A stretch of DNA of 64,000 bases. It comes from Cherax quadricarinatus (lineage: Eukaryota > Arthropoda > Malacostraca > Decapoda > Parastacidae). Below are positions 10,909 to 22,432 of this stretch, piece after piece (within the stretch, counting starts at the first letter, position 1; each line of letters starts with the position of its first letter). Location of the stretch: positions 27,442,830 through 27,506,829 of the forward strand of contig NC_091303.1 in assembly GCF_038502225.1 (NCBI RefSeq), read 5' to 3'. A program made the translations under genes and the position numbers. The notes beneath the pieces were generated by a model. It was given only the letters and a program-made list of their open reading frames with translations, had not been told where the DNA came from and ran no database searches.

Positions 10909-11302
10909 AGGAGTTTATCTGGAGAGAGTTCCTGGGGTCAACGCCCCCGCGGCCCGGTCTGTGACCAGGCCTCATGGTGGATCAGGGCCTGATCAACCAG
11001 GCTGTTACTGCTGGCTGCATGCAATCCAACGTACGAACCACAGCCCAGCTGATCAGGTACCGACTTTAGGTGCTTGTCCAGTGCCTGCATGAAGACAGCC
11101 AAGGGTCTATTGGTAATTCCCCTTATGTATACTAGGAGGCAGTTGAACAGTCTTGGGCCCCTGACATTTATTGTGTTGTCTCTTAACGTGCTAGTGACAC
11201 CCCTACTTTGCATCGTCTGCCGAGTCTTTTGCTTTCGTTGTGAGTGATTTTCGTGTGCAAGTTTGGTACTAGTCCCTCTAGGATTTTCCAGGTGTATATA
11301 AT
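10909..11302 (-). pseudogene. LINE-A copy C, 3' part
   Basis: The minus strand matches the last about 390 bases of LINE-A (VTSTLRDNTINVRGPRLFNC, GITNRPLAVF, SNSLVDQALIHHEAWSQTGP) including the 3' stem-loop near 10930-10950. It is interrupted at about 11302 by the (TA)n-containing insertion and continues at 11581. Confidence 0.85.
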
Positions 11303-11580
<278 letters not shown>

Positions 11581-11646
11581 ATGTAATCATGTATCTCTCC
11601 CGCCTGCGTTCCAGGGAGTACAGGTTTAGGAACCTCAAGCGCTCCA
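11581..11646 (-). pseudogene. LINE-A copy C, continuation
   Basis: The minus strand reads [17 protein letters not shown], the LINE-A segment just upstream of the part at 10909-11302. It ends at GCGCTCC, where LINE-I begins. Confidence 0.8.
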
Positions 11647-13167
11647 GTCTCGGCTGAGTGGTTGAGGGGAGTAGACGTGTGCTGGGGATCTGGACCTACT
11701 AATTCACAGGCCTACCCATTTCTCCCGACTGATAAGTCATCATTAAAACTCCTACTGTTGGAAGACAGCTTCAGTGTTGTGAGAACTCTTATGTGCGAGC
11801 TGTGACTAAGGATATACCTAGTGAAACACTGGAAATAGTTTTCCTTTTTGCAAAGGCCCTCACAGGCCTCTGCTTCCCCTCTGCCTTTCATTTGACCTCA
11901 GCCTTTCGCCTCTATCAACATACAGTGTAGAGGCGAATTTTGCTAGTCCACTGCTACTCGTGCCTCTCAAAATGCTCACAACTCATCGCTTTACCAACCT
12001 GAGGAATAACGACGAGTGTGCAGTCCTACCTGAGTTGGTAACCCAGGTGTCCACACACTGAAAATTCGTCTTTCACTCCAAGACAGGTGTGCTAGAAGTT
12101 CTGCAAGTTGGAGTGAGTAACAATCTGTACGAATATTGCAGTGTTTGGTAACTCTTGAGAAGTCTGCCTCAGCCTGTGACCTTGAGCGAGGCACTGCATC
12201 ACCTGCCCATATTGACTATGTGAATAAAGGCGAATGTGCGTGCTCAGTTACCCCTGCTGTTCTCCTGTATCCCCAACTCTCCTCCTTTAAACTCAGCCGT
12301 TCGCCTCTATCAACGACGTGCAGTGTAGAGGTGTATTTTGCTGCCCCGCTGGTACTCGAATATGTGAGTTCCGCAAGTGCTGCAGATTTGTTGTAACTAT
12401 TTGCATGAGTGGATTACGCTGACTTAGGACATTGTGCTACCATCAGTACCTACGTAAGCTTAAAATGAGTGAGGAATGTCTGGCCTGCTGGGTGACCTTG
12501 AAAATGGCACTCTAAGACCCGCATGCCACTTACACCCATACTGCGTGTGTCTAGTGAGGTGAATGTCCCTTCCTCGACTTTCCTATTCACCGGTATCCCT
12601 TAACTTGTCGCCATTATCTACATATGGGATAAGGGCGAGTTTAGCTGATCCAGGCCAAACAGCACTCCAAGCCAGCCAGTGAAGGCCAAGGCTGCCACTT
12701 ACACCCATACTGCGTGTGTCTAGTGAGGTGAATGTCCCTTCCTCGACTTTCCTATTCACCAGTATCCCTTAACTCGTCGCCATTATCTACATATGGGATA
12801 AGGGCGAGTTTAGCTGATCCAAGCTAAACAGCGCTCCATGCCAGCCTTTGTGAACGTTCTACAGTGTTCCGGCCGTACCTTTGGTGTTGTGAGAACTAGT
12901 TCTTATGTAGTGAAAATTTGTCTGTCATTCCAAGACACGTGTGCTAGATGTGTTAAGGGCTGCGGGTTTGGAGTAATTAACAAGTAGTACAGTGTTGGTA
13001 ACTCTCGAGACGACTGTGGGCCCACTGAATGACCTTGAAAATCGCACTGCGACCCGCAGGCCACTACAGCCATATTGCCTGTGTCTAGCGAAGTGAATAT
13101 CCCTTCCTTGTCCCTTCTATTCACCGTTATCCTTTAGCCCATCGCCAGTGTGAAACTCCTGTCAGCT
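11647..13167 (+). promoter_or_regulatory. LINE-I 5' region with degenerate tandem monomers
   Basis: Non-coding. A 169-bp unit is repeated in direct order at 12524-12692 and 12693-12850 with few differences (anchor TGCCACTTACACCCATACTG). A more diverged third version lies at about 13060-13149. Earlier, TTCGCCTCTATCAAC with a following CAGTGTAGAGG occurs at 11908 and 12300. Repeated 5' monomers with promoter activity are known from several LINE families, so this may be the element's promoter region; that role is inferred. Confidence 0.6.
12524..12850 (+). repeat. Two 169-bp direct repeats
   Basis: Units start at 12524 and 12693. Each contains CTAGTGAGGTGAATGTCCCT and ATATGGGATAAGGGCGAGTT. Differences are isolated substitutions (for example CGGTATCC versus CAGTATCC). 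Confidence 0.85.
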
Positions 13168-14082
13168 ATGAGTATAGCTGATGGTGTTGACGTAGATGAT
13201 GGTGAAGGCAGATTTGAAACATATTTTAGTAAACAGGCTCGGAAAAAAGAACGAGGCTTCCAGAGAAAGCTTGCTGAAAGCAATACAGTGGGCGCACACC
13301 CTCCCAAAGCTGTCAGGTTAGATTTCCCTAACAACACTGATCAAGAGACCAAGTTTAACTGGTTTTTCGAAGCTAGTGTAAACAGTCATGAGAAAACGAT
13401 CAAGTTTGTCCGCGATGAGGATAACTACGTCTTTGTGCCTAATGATTCAGCATTTATAGACAAACTTCTCACTTGCGAATATGCCAACATCAAACTCCGA
13501 GCTGCCCCACCAAGGGCACCTAAAGTGCTTATTGTCATCTACAACGTTAACAAGCACTTGAATCCTCAATATCTGGCATCAGAGCAAGTTGCAAGCCCTC
13601 GTCGACTTTCCAACGGTCTGATATTAGCTGAGTGGACTGGCCAGGGGACTCTGCCACGCTATATTCACTCCCGCGCAGCCCTCAACAGACGCTATTACAT
13701 TGCATTGTACAGACCTCCTCAACGTCGATGTTATAAGTGTCAACGCTGGGGCCACATTGCCAGGAAATGCCCATCTAAGTCACACTGGTGTGCAGTGTGT
13801 GCCAATGTTCATCCTTCTGAACGGTGTTATGATATGATCAAACAGCAACAGACCGTTGCTAAACAATGTATCAATTGTAAGACCTCAGGAGTCACAGCAG
13901 CTCATGCTGACTGCAGTGTGAGGGCTGATCGCATCACAGCCAACCGCACTTCACCCTGTCCCCCTCATTATGACCCCCAAGGACTACCAGGTACCTCGGG
14001 TATGAATACTGGCTCATGCCTGCCCTCAGACAATGGGGTTGAGCACCTCACCTGGGGAGCACGTCAACAGACCTCCATCACG

Positions 14083-14104
14083 TCAGCTGACAGTCAGCTG
14101 ACAG
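14083..14104 (+). repeat. 11-bp tandem duplication that shifts LINE-I ORF1
   Basis: TCAGCTGACAG occurs at 14083-14093 and 14094-14104, followed by a partial third TCAGC. Eleven is not a multiple of three, so the extra unit explains the frame change seen here. Confidence 0.85.
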
Positions 14105-14393
14105 TCAGCCAACGAGCTCAGCTGACCGGGACTTCACGTCCCCAGATGTTCCAAGTCTTGCTCCTGTGGTATACAATCTGATGTCGCGCATAAAAGTACT
14201 GGAAACACAACAATTTCTCCTGAAACAACAACTTGAACAACACAAGGAAAGATGTGTAGAGTGTACCAATAACAAGATTGTCACAATTTGTGAAAGCAAG
14301 TGTAAGGCTGCTGAACAAGGTGGTGGTGGTGTTCTTAATTACAGTAATGACGAATATAATACTTGTGTTGATAACTATAGTGAGCATCACAAT

Positions 14394-14669
14394 AAAGGCA
14401 ATGGTGTCTATGATGTTAGTAATAGTGATGAGCATAATATAAGTGGTAGTGAAGAGTGTGATGAGAGCGGTGGTGTCTATAATGTTAGTAATAGTGATGA
14501 GCGTGATATAAGTGGTGGTGAAGAGTGTGATGAGAGCGGTGGTGTCTATAATGTTAGTAATAGTGATGAGCGTAATATAAGTGGTGGTGAAGAGTGTGAT
14601 GAGAGCGGTGGTGTCTATAATGTTAGTAATAGTGATGAGCGTAATATAAGTGGTGGTGCAGAGTGTGAT
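14394..14669 (+). repeat. 69-bp coding minisatellite in LINE-I ORF1
   Basis: Four 69-bp units (14394, 14463, 14532, 14601), the first most diverged. Each encodes 23 residues containing GVYNVSNSDERNISGGEECD. The units are acidic and keep frame because 69 is divisible by three. Confidence 0.9.
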
Positions 14670-15003
14670 GAGGTTAACCACATAGACATTAATGTTGAAT
14701 ACAATACTGTTGATAAATGTAATGAACACAATGTTGGTAGTGGCGTTGGTGATGACAGCTGTAGTGTTGCGTGTAATGTTAGTGGAGGAGGGAATGCGAG
14801 TGGTGGTGTCACCTATCATACATTCACACATAAACAGCGTCATGCTCTGAGTTTACGAAGACTCCCACGAGGCCTTACAACTGGAGGTGCACTTACAAAA
14901 CTCATGGACAAGGATAGCACTGTTGACATTGATAAGGTCTGCTATTTATATGAAAAGTTTTTCATTATGCTGAGAAACTCAAGATGATCCCAGGACTACT
15001 ATA

Positions 15004-18000
15004 ATGGATCAAAACTCGCATAAACTTTCTATATTAAGCTGGAATATTGCATCACTTAGAAAAAGACTTCCTGACCTTCATCATAAAGTAACCACTGAAC
15101 GCATTGATGTTGTGTGTCTACAAGAGTGCAGAGTCCCTGAAAAATCCCAACCCCCTAAATTACCATCATTTGTTGCATATAACCTCAAATCTACTAATTC
15201 TTGTGTTCTATATATTAAAAAATCACTTCCCCATCAACTTCTTGCACACAAGAAAACAGAGGGGCTACAGTATCACGGTGTTAGGATTTATATAGGGAAC
15301 TCTGCTCTCAACATATTTAACTTGTATGCTCCTGCTGATAAATTCAATTACTTGGAGCTCCCAACTTGTGCTTATTCTGAGCCTACTCTTATTATTGGCG
15401 ATTACAATGCGAGACACAAAAGCATTGGAAACTCACAGTTTGGTAATCGTAATGGTAATCAACTGTTGTCACTCTTAAACAGTCATGATAATGTCCAAAT
15501 TGTAGGTGATCTTGAACCCACACATATCTATGGAGGCGTCCTTGATCTGTGCCTGGGCTTCAACATTACTTCTGCCAGCTGTGAGTCTTCCATTGTAACA
15601 GATATAGCGTCTGATCATTTCCCTAGGCTAACCTCACTAGATATTTGTAATACTATCCTTCCTGGTGGGATATTCAAACGGAAACGTTTTAATGTTCCCA
15701 CAGATCAGCATGATGACTTTGTTGCACATGTGACTGACTGGTATAATTCCTATGAGTGTTCCTCTGTAGAGACCTTTAACAATGACCTTGTGAGCAGTAT
15801 TCAGAACTACTTAGAGCCGCCACTGCAACCTCTTGGTACTCTAAACCCAACAAACTTCCATAATAATCATACCTCCTTCAAGAACCATACTTATTACAAT
15901 GATTCTAAACTTCGTACACTGAAATGTACTGCTCGCAGACTAGGCCTAGCCTATAGAAAACATCGTACCCCTGGAATGCTGAGGCTCTTTCAAACCGCCC
16001 TTGCTGCTGCCAGAGAGCGTATGACAGAGCTGCGGCAAACAGACTGGGAAAAATTTGTCAACGGTCTTAATGCTCACACCCCACTTAGCCGGGCTTGGAG
16101 GGACATAAATAGAATTAAGGGTAACAGAACTGGGCAGATCGCGCACTCTCATCCCTTACATAGGGCGAATGAGTTAGTCATTGCTTGGGCTGCTACATCT
16201 AGCTATGACAATCTTCCCAGTACCACACAGGCAAAATTAAATGACAAATATGATGCAAGGGAGAGACTTGTTTGCTTTATGCTCAGCAAGGCAGATGATT
16301 GCAACATTCCTTTCACTAATTATGAACTTGATGCAGCACTAACTAAGGGCAACTCCACGTCGCCTGGTGAGGATGGTATTACTTACAACATACTCAGATT
16401 GCTGTGTCGAGTACCAGGTAATCCATTACTTGAATTATATAACATGAGCTATGTAACTGGGGAGCTCCCTCAATCTTGGACCAACAGCCTCATCATTCCA
16501 ATTCCTAAGCCCAATCAACAAAATGCATTTCGTCCAATATCTCTTACTAGCTGCTTGTGTAAAACATTTGAGAGAATGATTCTTAATCGTCTCATGTACA
16601 GAATCAAACAATTTTTGTCTCCCCGGTTACATGGTTTCATGCATGGAAGGAGCGTGCATCATTGCATAGCCACCTTTCTCACCCTGCACACTGACAGCTC
16701 ATACACTACCTTCCTTGACCTTAAATCCGCTTTCGATGTAGCCAACCGACATGTAATCATTAGTGAACTTGCCAGAATGGATGTTGGAGGATGGCTTCTC
16801 CGCTGGATTAAAGGCTACCTGTCCAACAGAAAATCGTCTGTGTTGTTCCAGGGACATAGAAGTGTAACTAAAGACTTTGAATTAGGAACCCCACAGGGAG
16901 GTGTGCTCAGTCCCACACTGTTCAATATTCTAATTAATGCATTACTTAATGCTATGCCTAGTCAGCCCCATCATTATGTGATTAGTTTTGCTGATGATAT
17001 AATGATTCACACCACCGGATTCTCCAACACCCAAAACATTCTTAATCATGTACTAGCCTCGTGTCAGGACCTGGGGTTGATAATCTCTACTGATAAAACA
17101 AAGATACTCAACAGGCGTCCTCCTCGACAGAGAGGCACAGTTCGTCAGATCCAATTGCATGATGGGTCTCTTCTAGAATATGTAAGCAGATACAGGTATC
17201 TAGGTTTTGAGGTTCCACTACTTGGACCTGTTGTAACAAGACTTTGTCGCCAATACAAAGAACGACTAAGAGCACTTAGAGTTGTAGCAGGGCTTCACCC
17301 CAGGTATGGTGCTAATGTTAAAATTGTGAAAATGATGTATCTTGCTTATATTAGATCATTGGTTGATTATGCTGCGCCACTACTTGCTCTTGTGTCTGAC
17401 TGGAAGCTTGGAGGGCTGGAAAAACTGCAGAACGAAGCAATGAGGATCATTTTAGGATGCCCTCGTACTGCCAAAATTTTAAATATGCAAAAAGAACTTG
17501 ATATTCCAAGCATCAGAGATCGTGTTACTGAAAGAAATATCCTAATTGGGGTTAATATGCTCAGGCAAGCTCATTCAAACCCCTGCACAGAAGCCCTCCA
17601 AACTTTCCTCAGCACTGGTGAACACTCCTCTAGGTGGATCGAAAAAACTGGAACCGACCTCCGCATGAATCAGATACATGATCTATGTCAAGTAAGGCAA
17701 CAGCGGCACTTCTCTGCTCCATGGAATATTACCCCATTCCAAACTACCATTCCTCCATTTCCCCCCAAACTACTTCTTAAACCACAACCAAAACCTCGCC
17801 TTGAAGCCAAACATGAGGCCTTAAGCTGTATTGATAACTTAGTCACACAGCACACACTCTCGCAAATTATTTACGCTGATGGTTCTGTTCACCAATCCAC
17901 TGGTGCAGCTGGTAGTGCTGCTGTTGTCGTACAGAGTGATGGCTCTCTTAAAGAAATTGGAGCACGCATCAATAATTGGGCCTCTACCCTTCAGACAGAA

Positions 18001-18424
18001 CTGTTTGCCATACTCCTTGCACTGAAATGCATCTATGTATCAAAGATTGACAGTTTAATTGTAACTGATTCTCTGTCATCCATAAATGCTCTCAACTCAT
18101 TAAGCATAAATTGTTGCATGCTTGTGTCAGAAGCCAGACACAGGTATGGTAGGATTGTGGACAGTGGAGTCAGAGTGCACATGCTGTGGATTCCATCTCA
18201 CATTGGTCTCCAGATGCATGATAGAACTGATAAATTGGCTAAGCTGTATGCTTTCAAAGAGAGAGTAGATTACAATCTTGGCTTGTCAGGTAGTAGTTTG
18301 AGAACAATAATACGAAAAGAACTTCAACTGAATTTTATGGACTTAAGGCTCAGGGAGATTGACACCAGTGAGTCCATCTATCATCATTCTATCATGCAGG
18401 AGGAGCCACATGTCTATAGTGCAT
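15004..18424 (+). pseudogene. LINE-I ORF2: APE endonuclease, RT and RNase H (interrupted)
   Basis: Starts at ATG 15004 and is open for 1140 codons until the LTR insertion. The APE endonuclease (residues about 8-210) shows LSWNIAS, QECR (E41), IIGDYNARH (D133, N135) and SDHF (D204, H205). RT (about 430-720) has SPGEDGITYN, FLDLKSAFDVAN, GTPQGGVLSPTLFN and FADD (662-665). RNase H (about 955-1085) has YADGS (D959), TELFAIL, VTDSLSS and WIPSHIGLQMHDRTD. Such proteins nick genomic DNA and copy LINE RNA at the nick. The EN-RT-RNase H order and a CCHC ORF1 place it in the I superfamily. The last residues before the break (EEPHVYSA) continue at 22777. The catalytic boxes look intact; the LTR element and a later deletion disable it. 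Confidence 0.9.
18420..18424. other. Target-site duplication, left (TGCAT)
   Basis: TGCAT at 18420-18424 recurs at 22772-22776 just after the 3' LTR. The uninterrupted LINE-I copy has a single TGCATCC at the same point (near 34049), which confirms the insertion site. Confidence 0.9.
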
Positions 18425-18763
18425 TGTAGTGATACTGGTCCTGTGGGGAGCAGCAGCAGGATAATACTGCACCACCTCTAGGGGCCCTTAACAACAACAA
18501 CAGTTTGGTGTGTGTCATGGGCACCAACACATGGTGTGTGATTCTCTCCTACTTGATCCATTTATCAGCGATGCAGATTACATGGTGAGTTTAAATATGT
18601 GGCCTGTAGTTATAACTTTTCTCTTGACATATGCAAGACATCACCATCCCTGTAGAAGCTATTATTAGATGTACTAGTCATTATATTTTGTTGTTGCAGA
18701 AGTACTATGAAGATTCTATGTTCAATAAAGCCTAGAGATAAGGCCTGTGTTTCTATCACAACA
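18425..18763 (+). repeat. 5' LTR (339 bp)
   Basis: Begins TGTAGTGATACTGG and ends TCTATCACAACA. It carries a TATA-like TATATTT at 18682-18688 and AATAAA at 18724-18729. With transcription starting about 30 bp after the TATA (near 18712), U3 would be about 287 bp and R plus U5 only about 52 bp, a very short R-U5. Confidence 0.93.
18682..18688 (+). promoter_or_regulatory. Candidate TATA box of the LTR promoter
   Basis: TATATTT, 30 bp upstream of 18712, the first base of the 18-nt segment complementary to the site just after the LTR. The spacing is that of a TATA-driven start. Confidence 0.55.
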
Positions 18764-18782
18764 ATTTATTGAACATAGAATC
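18764..18782 (+). promoter_or_regulatory. Probable primer-binding site, self-complementary
   Basis: TTTATTGAACATAGAATC (18765-18782) starts one base after the LTR and is the exact reverse complement of GATTCTATGTTCAATAAA at 18712-18729 in the LTR. There is no TGG at the LTR edge, so a tRNA 3' CCA end cannot pair in the usual place. Self-priming by the folded 5' end of the element's own RNA is known for Tf1/sushi-type elements; this layout fits that mode. Confidence 0.65.
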
Positions 18783-18825
18783 CTGGGCTACCTGGTGGTG
18801 ATCCTGCGCTAGACTACATCACAAC

Positions 18826-21800
18826 ATGGAGCGTTTACTGAAACCTGAGAGGCTAGACTGTGACCCCAGCTTATCAACGGCTGCTCAGGAATGGAAGCAC
18901 TGGTTTAAGACTTTCGAAAACTTCTTGGGAGCCCTTCCTAAAGAAGATCTAGATAAACTAAGTCTGCTCATCAATTTTGTGTCACCTAAGATATATGAGG
19001 CTATTTCTGAGTGTAATACCTACGAAGATGCTATCAAAACCCTCAAGTCTCAGTATATTAAACCTACAAATGAAATCTTTGCACGCTATCGCCTTGCAAC
19101 TCGCCGCCAGCAGATTGATGAGTCCTTAGAGGAATACTTTCAAGCACTGAAAATTTTAGGTAAGGACTGTCACTTCCAAGCAGTGACAGCTGCTCAGTAT
19201 TGTGAAGAGTCCATCAGGGATGCTTTTATCAGTGGCCTGCAATCACCAATAATAAGGCAGCGTTTATTGGAGAATAAAACTCTCGACTTAGCCGCTGCCT
19301 TTGACCAGGCAAGAGCTCTAGATTCAGCCCAGAAGAATTCTGAAGTATACAGTACCACTCAGCCTTCTCGAGTGGTAAGTGCTGCAATTCCTGACCAAGA
19401 CTCTTGCAATGAAGTTACTATGGAACCTGCCTCAGTGACAGCAGCAGCAGGTACGGTGTGTTTCTTTTGTGGTTTTTCAAGACATCCACGTCCAAAGTGT
19501 CCTGCTCGGGAAGCAATGTGCCATAAATGCCACAAGAAAGGTCACTTTGCTAAAGTATGTCGTGCTAATGCATCAACAAGAGCTAGTGCCTCCACACATT
19601 CCAGTGATCATGCGACTCTAGCAACAGTGACTTCTGCGGCTACTCCAAATTCACTGTCAAAGGCAGTTGTGAAAGTATTCATCAAAGGAACAGAAGTAGA
19701 TGGTCTTATTGATAGTGGCAGCTCAGAGAGTTTCATCAACCTTGACTTAGTTAAACGGCTCTCCTTGACTCTACATCACTCATCAGGTACCGTTTCCATG
19801 GCATCAACATCTCTCTCTATTCAGACCTTAGGGTTTTGTAAGGTAAATCTCAGAGTTAATGGAAAGGATTATCAAGATGTACATTTAGCTATTCTGCCAC
19901 AACTGTGCTCTGATGTTATCCTTGGTCAGGACTTTCAGAAGCTGCATGGTAGTGTCACCTTAACATATGGAGGTGAACTGCCTCCTCTTGTTGTCTGTGG
20001 ACTTAGCACTTTAAGGGTAGACCCACCAAAGCTGTTTGCAAATCTTACCGCGGATTGCCATCCTATATCAGCTAAGTCACGCCGCTATTCTTATGAGGAT
20101 CGGATGTTCATTGAGAAAGAAACTCAGAGGCTGCTGAAGGAGGGTATTATAGAACCGAGTGATTCCCCTTGGCGTGCACAGGTTGTTGTTGTTAAAGATG
20201 GTTATAGGAAACGGAGACTGGCTATCGATTACTCTGAGACAATCAACAAATTTACACTTCTTGATGGGTACCCTCTACCTCGAATTGACGATACAGTGAA
20301 CAAAATTGCTCAGTACTACGTGTTTAGCACAATTGATCTGCAGAGTGCCTATCATCAAGTCCCTATAAGGAATGAAGATAAACCATACACAGCGTTTCAG
20401 GCTAGTGATGGCCTGTATCAGTTTACCAGAGTCCCTTTTGGAGTCACCAATGGGGTAGCCTGCTTCCAACGAATTATGGATTCACTCATTCAGGAAGAGC
20501 AACTCATGGGAACCTACGCGTATTTAGATAATGTTACCATTTGTGGCAAGACCCAGGAGGAACATGATGCAAACCTTGATAAGTTTTTGGAAGCCGCCAA
20601 GAAGAAAAATATCAGTTACAATGAGGAAAAGTGCACTTTTTCAACTAAAAGGCTTAGCATCCTTGGTTATGTAGTGGAAGGAGGTTCAATATTCCCAGAC
20701 CCTGAACGACTACGACCTCTACGGGAACTTCCAATGCCTCAAGACAAAAAGTCACTCCGAAGAACTCTTGGTCTCTTTGCTTATTACTCACAATGGATCT
20801 ACAACTATTCAAGTAAAGTCCGCCCATTGAGTGCTACCACATTTCCTGTGACAAAGGAAGCAGAAGCCGCTTTCCATACTCTCAAACAGGACATTGAAAA
20901 CTCAGTAGTTCAAGCCATTGATGAGTCCCTACCATTCGAAGTGGAAACGGATGCATCTGACATTGCCATTGCTGCAGTCTTATCTCAGGCAGGACGACCA
21001 GTAGCCTTCTTTTCGAGAACTTTTCAAGGATCAGAGAAATGTTATGCTGCTGTAGAAAAGGAAGCCCAGGCCATCATAGAAGCAGTTCGCCACTGGAGGC
21101 ATTATTTAACTGGTAGACATTTCACCATAAGGACTGACCAACGGTCCGTGATGTATATGTTCGACAAGAGGCACAAAAGTAAGATAAAGAATGACAAGAT
21201 ATTACGCTGGAGGATGGAACTATCGTGTTATGACTTTGATATTCTGTACCGACCGGGTCAAGAGAACATCTCACCTGATGCATTCTCTAGGTCCCACTGT
21301 GGAGCAGCATGTCATGATTTGCAATCACTCTCAGCTCTCCACAAGGCTTTGTGTCACCCAGGAGTTACACGCCTGTACCATTTTGTCAAATCAAAGAACA
21401 TGCCCTACTCAGTGGAAGATGTGCGACAAGTGATCAGAGCATGCAGAGTATGTGCAGAGTGCAAGCCAAACTTTCATCAGCCAGAGAAGACTCATCTCAT
21501 AAAATCCACCCAGCCTTTCGAAAGATTGAATATAGATTTCAAAGGACCTCTACCAAGCACAAATCAGAATAGGTATTTCCTTAACATAGTAGATGAATAT
21601 TCAAGGTTTCCCTTTGTATTCCCCTGTGCAAATATGGCTGCTTCAACTGTTATTAGTTGTCTTTCACAGTTGTTCTCTATTTTTGGTATGCCAGCTTATA
21701 TCCATTCAGACAGGGGATCCTCGTTCATGAGTAACGAACTTCAGGAGTTTTTGGCTAGCAAAGGTATTGCCTGCAGCAGAACAACAAGCTACAACCCTCA

Positions 21801-22413
21801 AGGCAATGGTCAAGTGGAGCGGTTCAATGGTACTATATGGAAGGCAGTTACAATGACATTAAAGTCGCGCAATCTACCTGTTCAACACTGGCAAACTGTC
21901 CTACCTGATGCTCTTCACTCTATTAGATCACTGCTGTGCACAGCTACTAATGCAACCCCTCATGAAAGACTCCTCAACTATTCACGTCGTTCCTCTACGG
22001 GAGCCTCCGTGCCCACTTGGTTATGTCATCCTGGACCCGTTCTCCTGAAGAGTCACCGTAGGATGAACAAGACGGATCCTTTAGTGGAAGAGGTAGAGCT
22101 CCTGCAAGCTAATCCACATTACGCCCACATTCGCTACCAAAATGGTGAAGAGACTACAGTATCTACAAGACATTTAGCCCCAGTTGAAATCCCTATTAGT
22201 GTGGAATCTCAAGATACACCAATAGATGTGAAAGATGCTTCGTTTTCTCCTGGAAAGCCCATTGAGACTACCCCTATGGAAATAGAGGATTCTGCTCCAG
22301 CAGTTAATCAAACCCCGCTGGAAAATATCGAACCTGGTGAAGAGGCTCAAGGGCTACGAAGGTCGGGACGTGTACGTCGCCCACCTAACAGTTTGGGAGA
22401 TTACTGTCTCTGA
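18826..22413 (+). CDS. Gag-Pol polyprotein of the LTR retrotransposon
   Basis: One uninterrupted 1195-codon frame from ATG 18826 to TGA 22411. Gag: N-terminal helical part (about 1-200) and two CCHC knuckles, [14 protein letters not shown] (212-225) and [14 protein letters not shown] (about 233-246). Protease: LIDSGSS with D296. [12 protein letters not shown] (D504), [11 protein letters not shown] and YLDN (566-569), where most RTs have YxDD. RNase H: ETDASD (D709). Integrase: HHCC-like region ending CRVCAEC, then D904, D962 and E998 with exactly 35 residues between the last two. No chromodomain is evident at the C-terminus. Gag and Pol share one frame with no shift, so relative dosage must be set in another way. 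The protein would assemble particles, reverse-transcribe and integrate the element. It appears intact apart from the unusual YLDN. Confidence 0.93.
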   Translation: MERLLKPERLDCDPSLSTAAQEWKHWFKTFENFLGALPKEDLDKLSLLINFVSPKIYEAISECNTYEDAIKTLKSQYIKPTNEIFARYRLATRRQQIDESLEEYFQALKILGKDCHFQAVTAAQYCEESIRDAFISGLQSPIIRQRLLENKTLDLAAAFDQARALDSAQKNSEVYSTTQPSRVVSAAIPDQDSCNEVTMEPASVTAAAGTVCFFCGFSRHPRPKCPAREAMCHKCHKKGHFAKVCRANASTRASASTHSSDHATLATVTSAATPNSLSKAVVKVFIKGTEVDGLIDSGSSESFINLDLVKRLSLTLHHSSGTVSMASTSLSIQTLGFCKVNLRVNGKDYQDVHLAILPQLCSDVILGQDFQKLHGSVTLTYGGELPPLVVCGLSTLRVDPPKLFANLTADCHPISAKSRRYSYEDRMFIEKETQRLLKEGIIEPSDSPWRAQVVVVKDGYRKRRLAIDYSETINKFTLLDGYPLPRIDDTVNKIAQYYVFSTIDLQSAYHQVPIRNEDKPYTAFQASDGLYQFTRVPFGVTNGVACFQRIMDSLIQEEQLMGTYAYLDNVTICGKTQEEHDANLDKFLEAAKKKNISYNEEKCTFSTKRLSILGYVVEGGSIFPDPERLRPLRELPMPQDKKSLRRTLGLFAYYSQWIYNYSSKVRPLSATTFPVTKEAEAAFHTLKQDIENSVVQAIDESLPFEVETDASDIAIAAVLSQAGRPVAFFSRTFQGSEKCYAAVEKEAQAIIEAVRHWRHYLTGRHFTIRTDQRSVMYMFDKRHKSKIKNDKILRWRMELSCYDFDILYRPGQENISPDAFSRSHCGAACHDLQSLSALHKALCHPGVTRLYHFVKSKNMPYSVEDVRQVIRACRVCAECKPNFHQPEKTHLIKSTQPFERLNIDFKGPLPSTNQNRYFLNIVDEYSRFPFVFPCANMAASTVISCLSQLFSIFGMPAYIHSDRGSSFMSNELQEFLASKGIACSRTTSYNPQGNGQVERFNGTIWKAVTMTLKSRNLPVQHWQTVLPDALHSIRSLLCTATNATPHERLLNYSRRSSTGASVPTWLCHPGPVLLKSHRRMNKTDPLVEEVELLQANPHYAHIRYQNGEETTVSTRHLAPVEIPISVESQDTPIDVKDASFSPGKPIETTPMEIEDSAPAVNQTPLENIEPGEEAQGLRRSGRVRRPPNSLGDYCL

Positions 22414-22418
22414 TATTT

Positions 22419-22432
22419 TAGAAGGGGGAGAT
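22419..22432 (+). promoter_or_regulatory. Polypurine tract
   Basis: AGAAGGGGGAGAT lies directly before the 3' LTR (22433). It is the expected plus-strand primer made by RNase H. Confidence 0.85.

Larger units (their letters stand above)
13168..14987 (+). pseudogene. LINE-I ORF1 (CCHC gag-like), frameshifted
   Basis: Start ATG at 13168 (MSIADGVDVDDGEG). The first frame runs to 14181 and holds CYKCQRWGHIARKC (near 13735), a CAVC...C motif and CINCKTSGVTAAHADC, the knuckle set of I-type ORF1. The second frame carries the rest to the TGA at 14985 and is plausible protein from 14091 on: a short coiled segment (RIKVLETQQFLLKQQLEQ), then four 23-residue acidic repeats and a basic C-terminus. The shift coincides with an 11-bp tandem duplication at 14083-14104; without one unit the frames would be continuous. 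ORF2 starts 16 bases downstream. The protein would package LINE RNA. Confidence 0.8.

Noticed and set aside
18826..22413. Endogenous retrovirus with envelope
   Set aside because: No third frame or membrane-protein region lies between the pol stop (22411) and the 3' LTR (22433).
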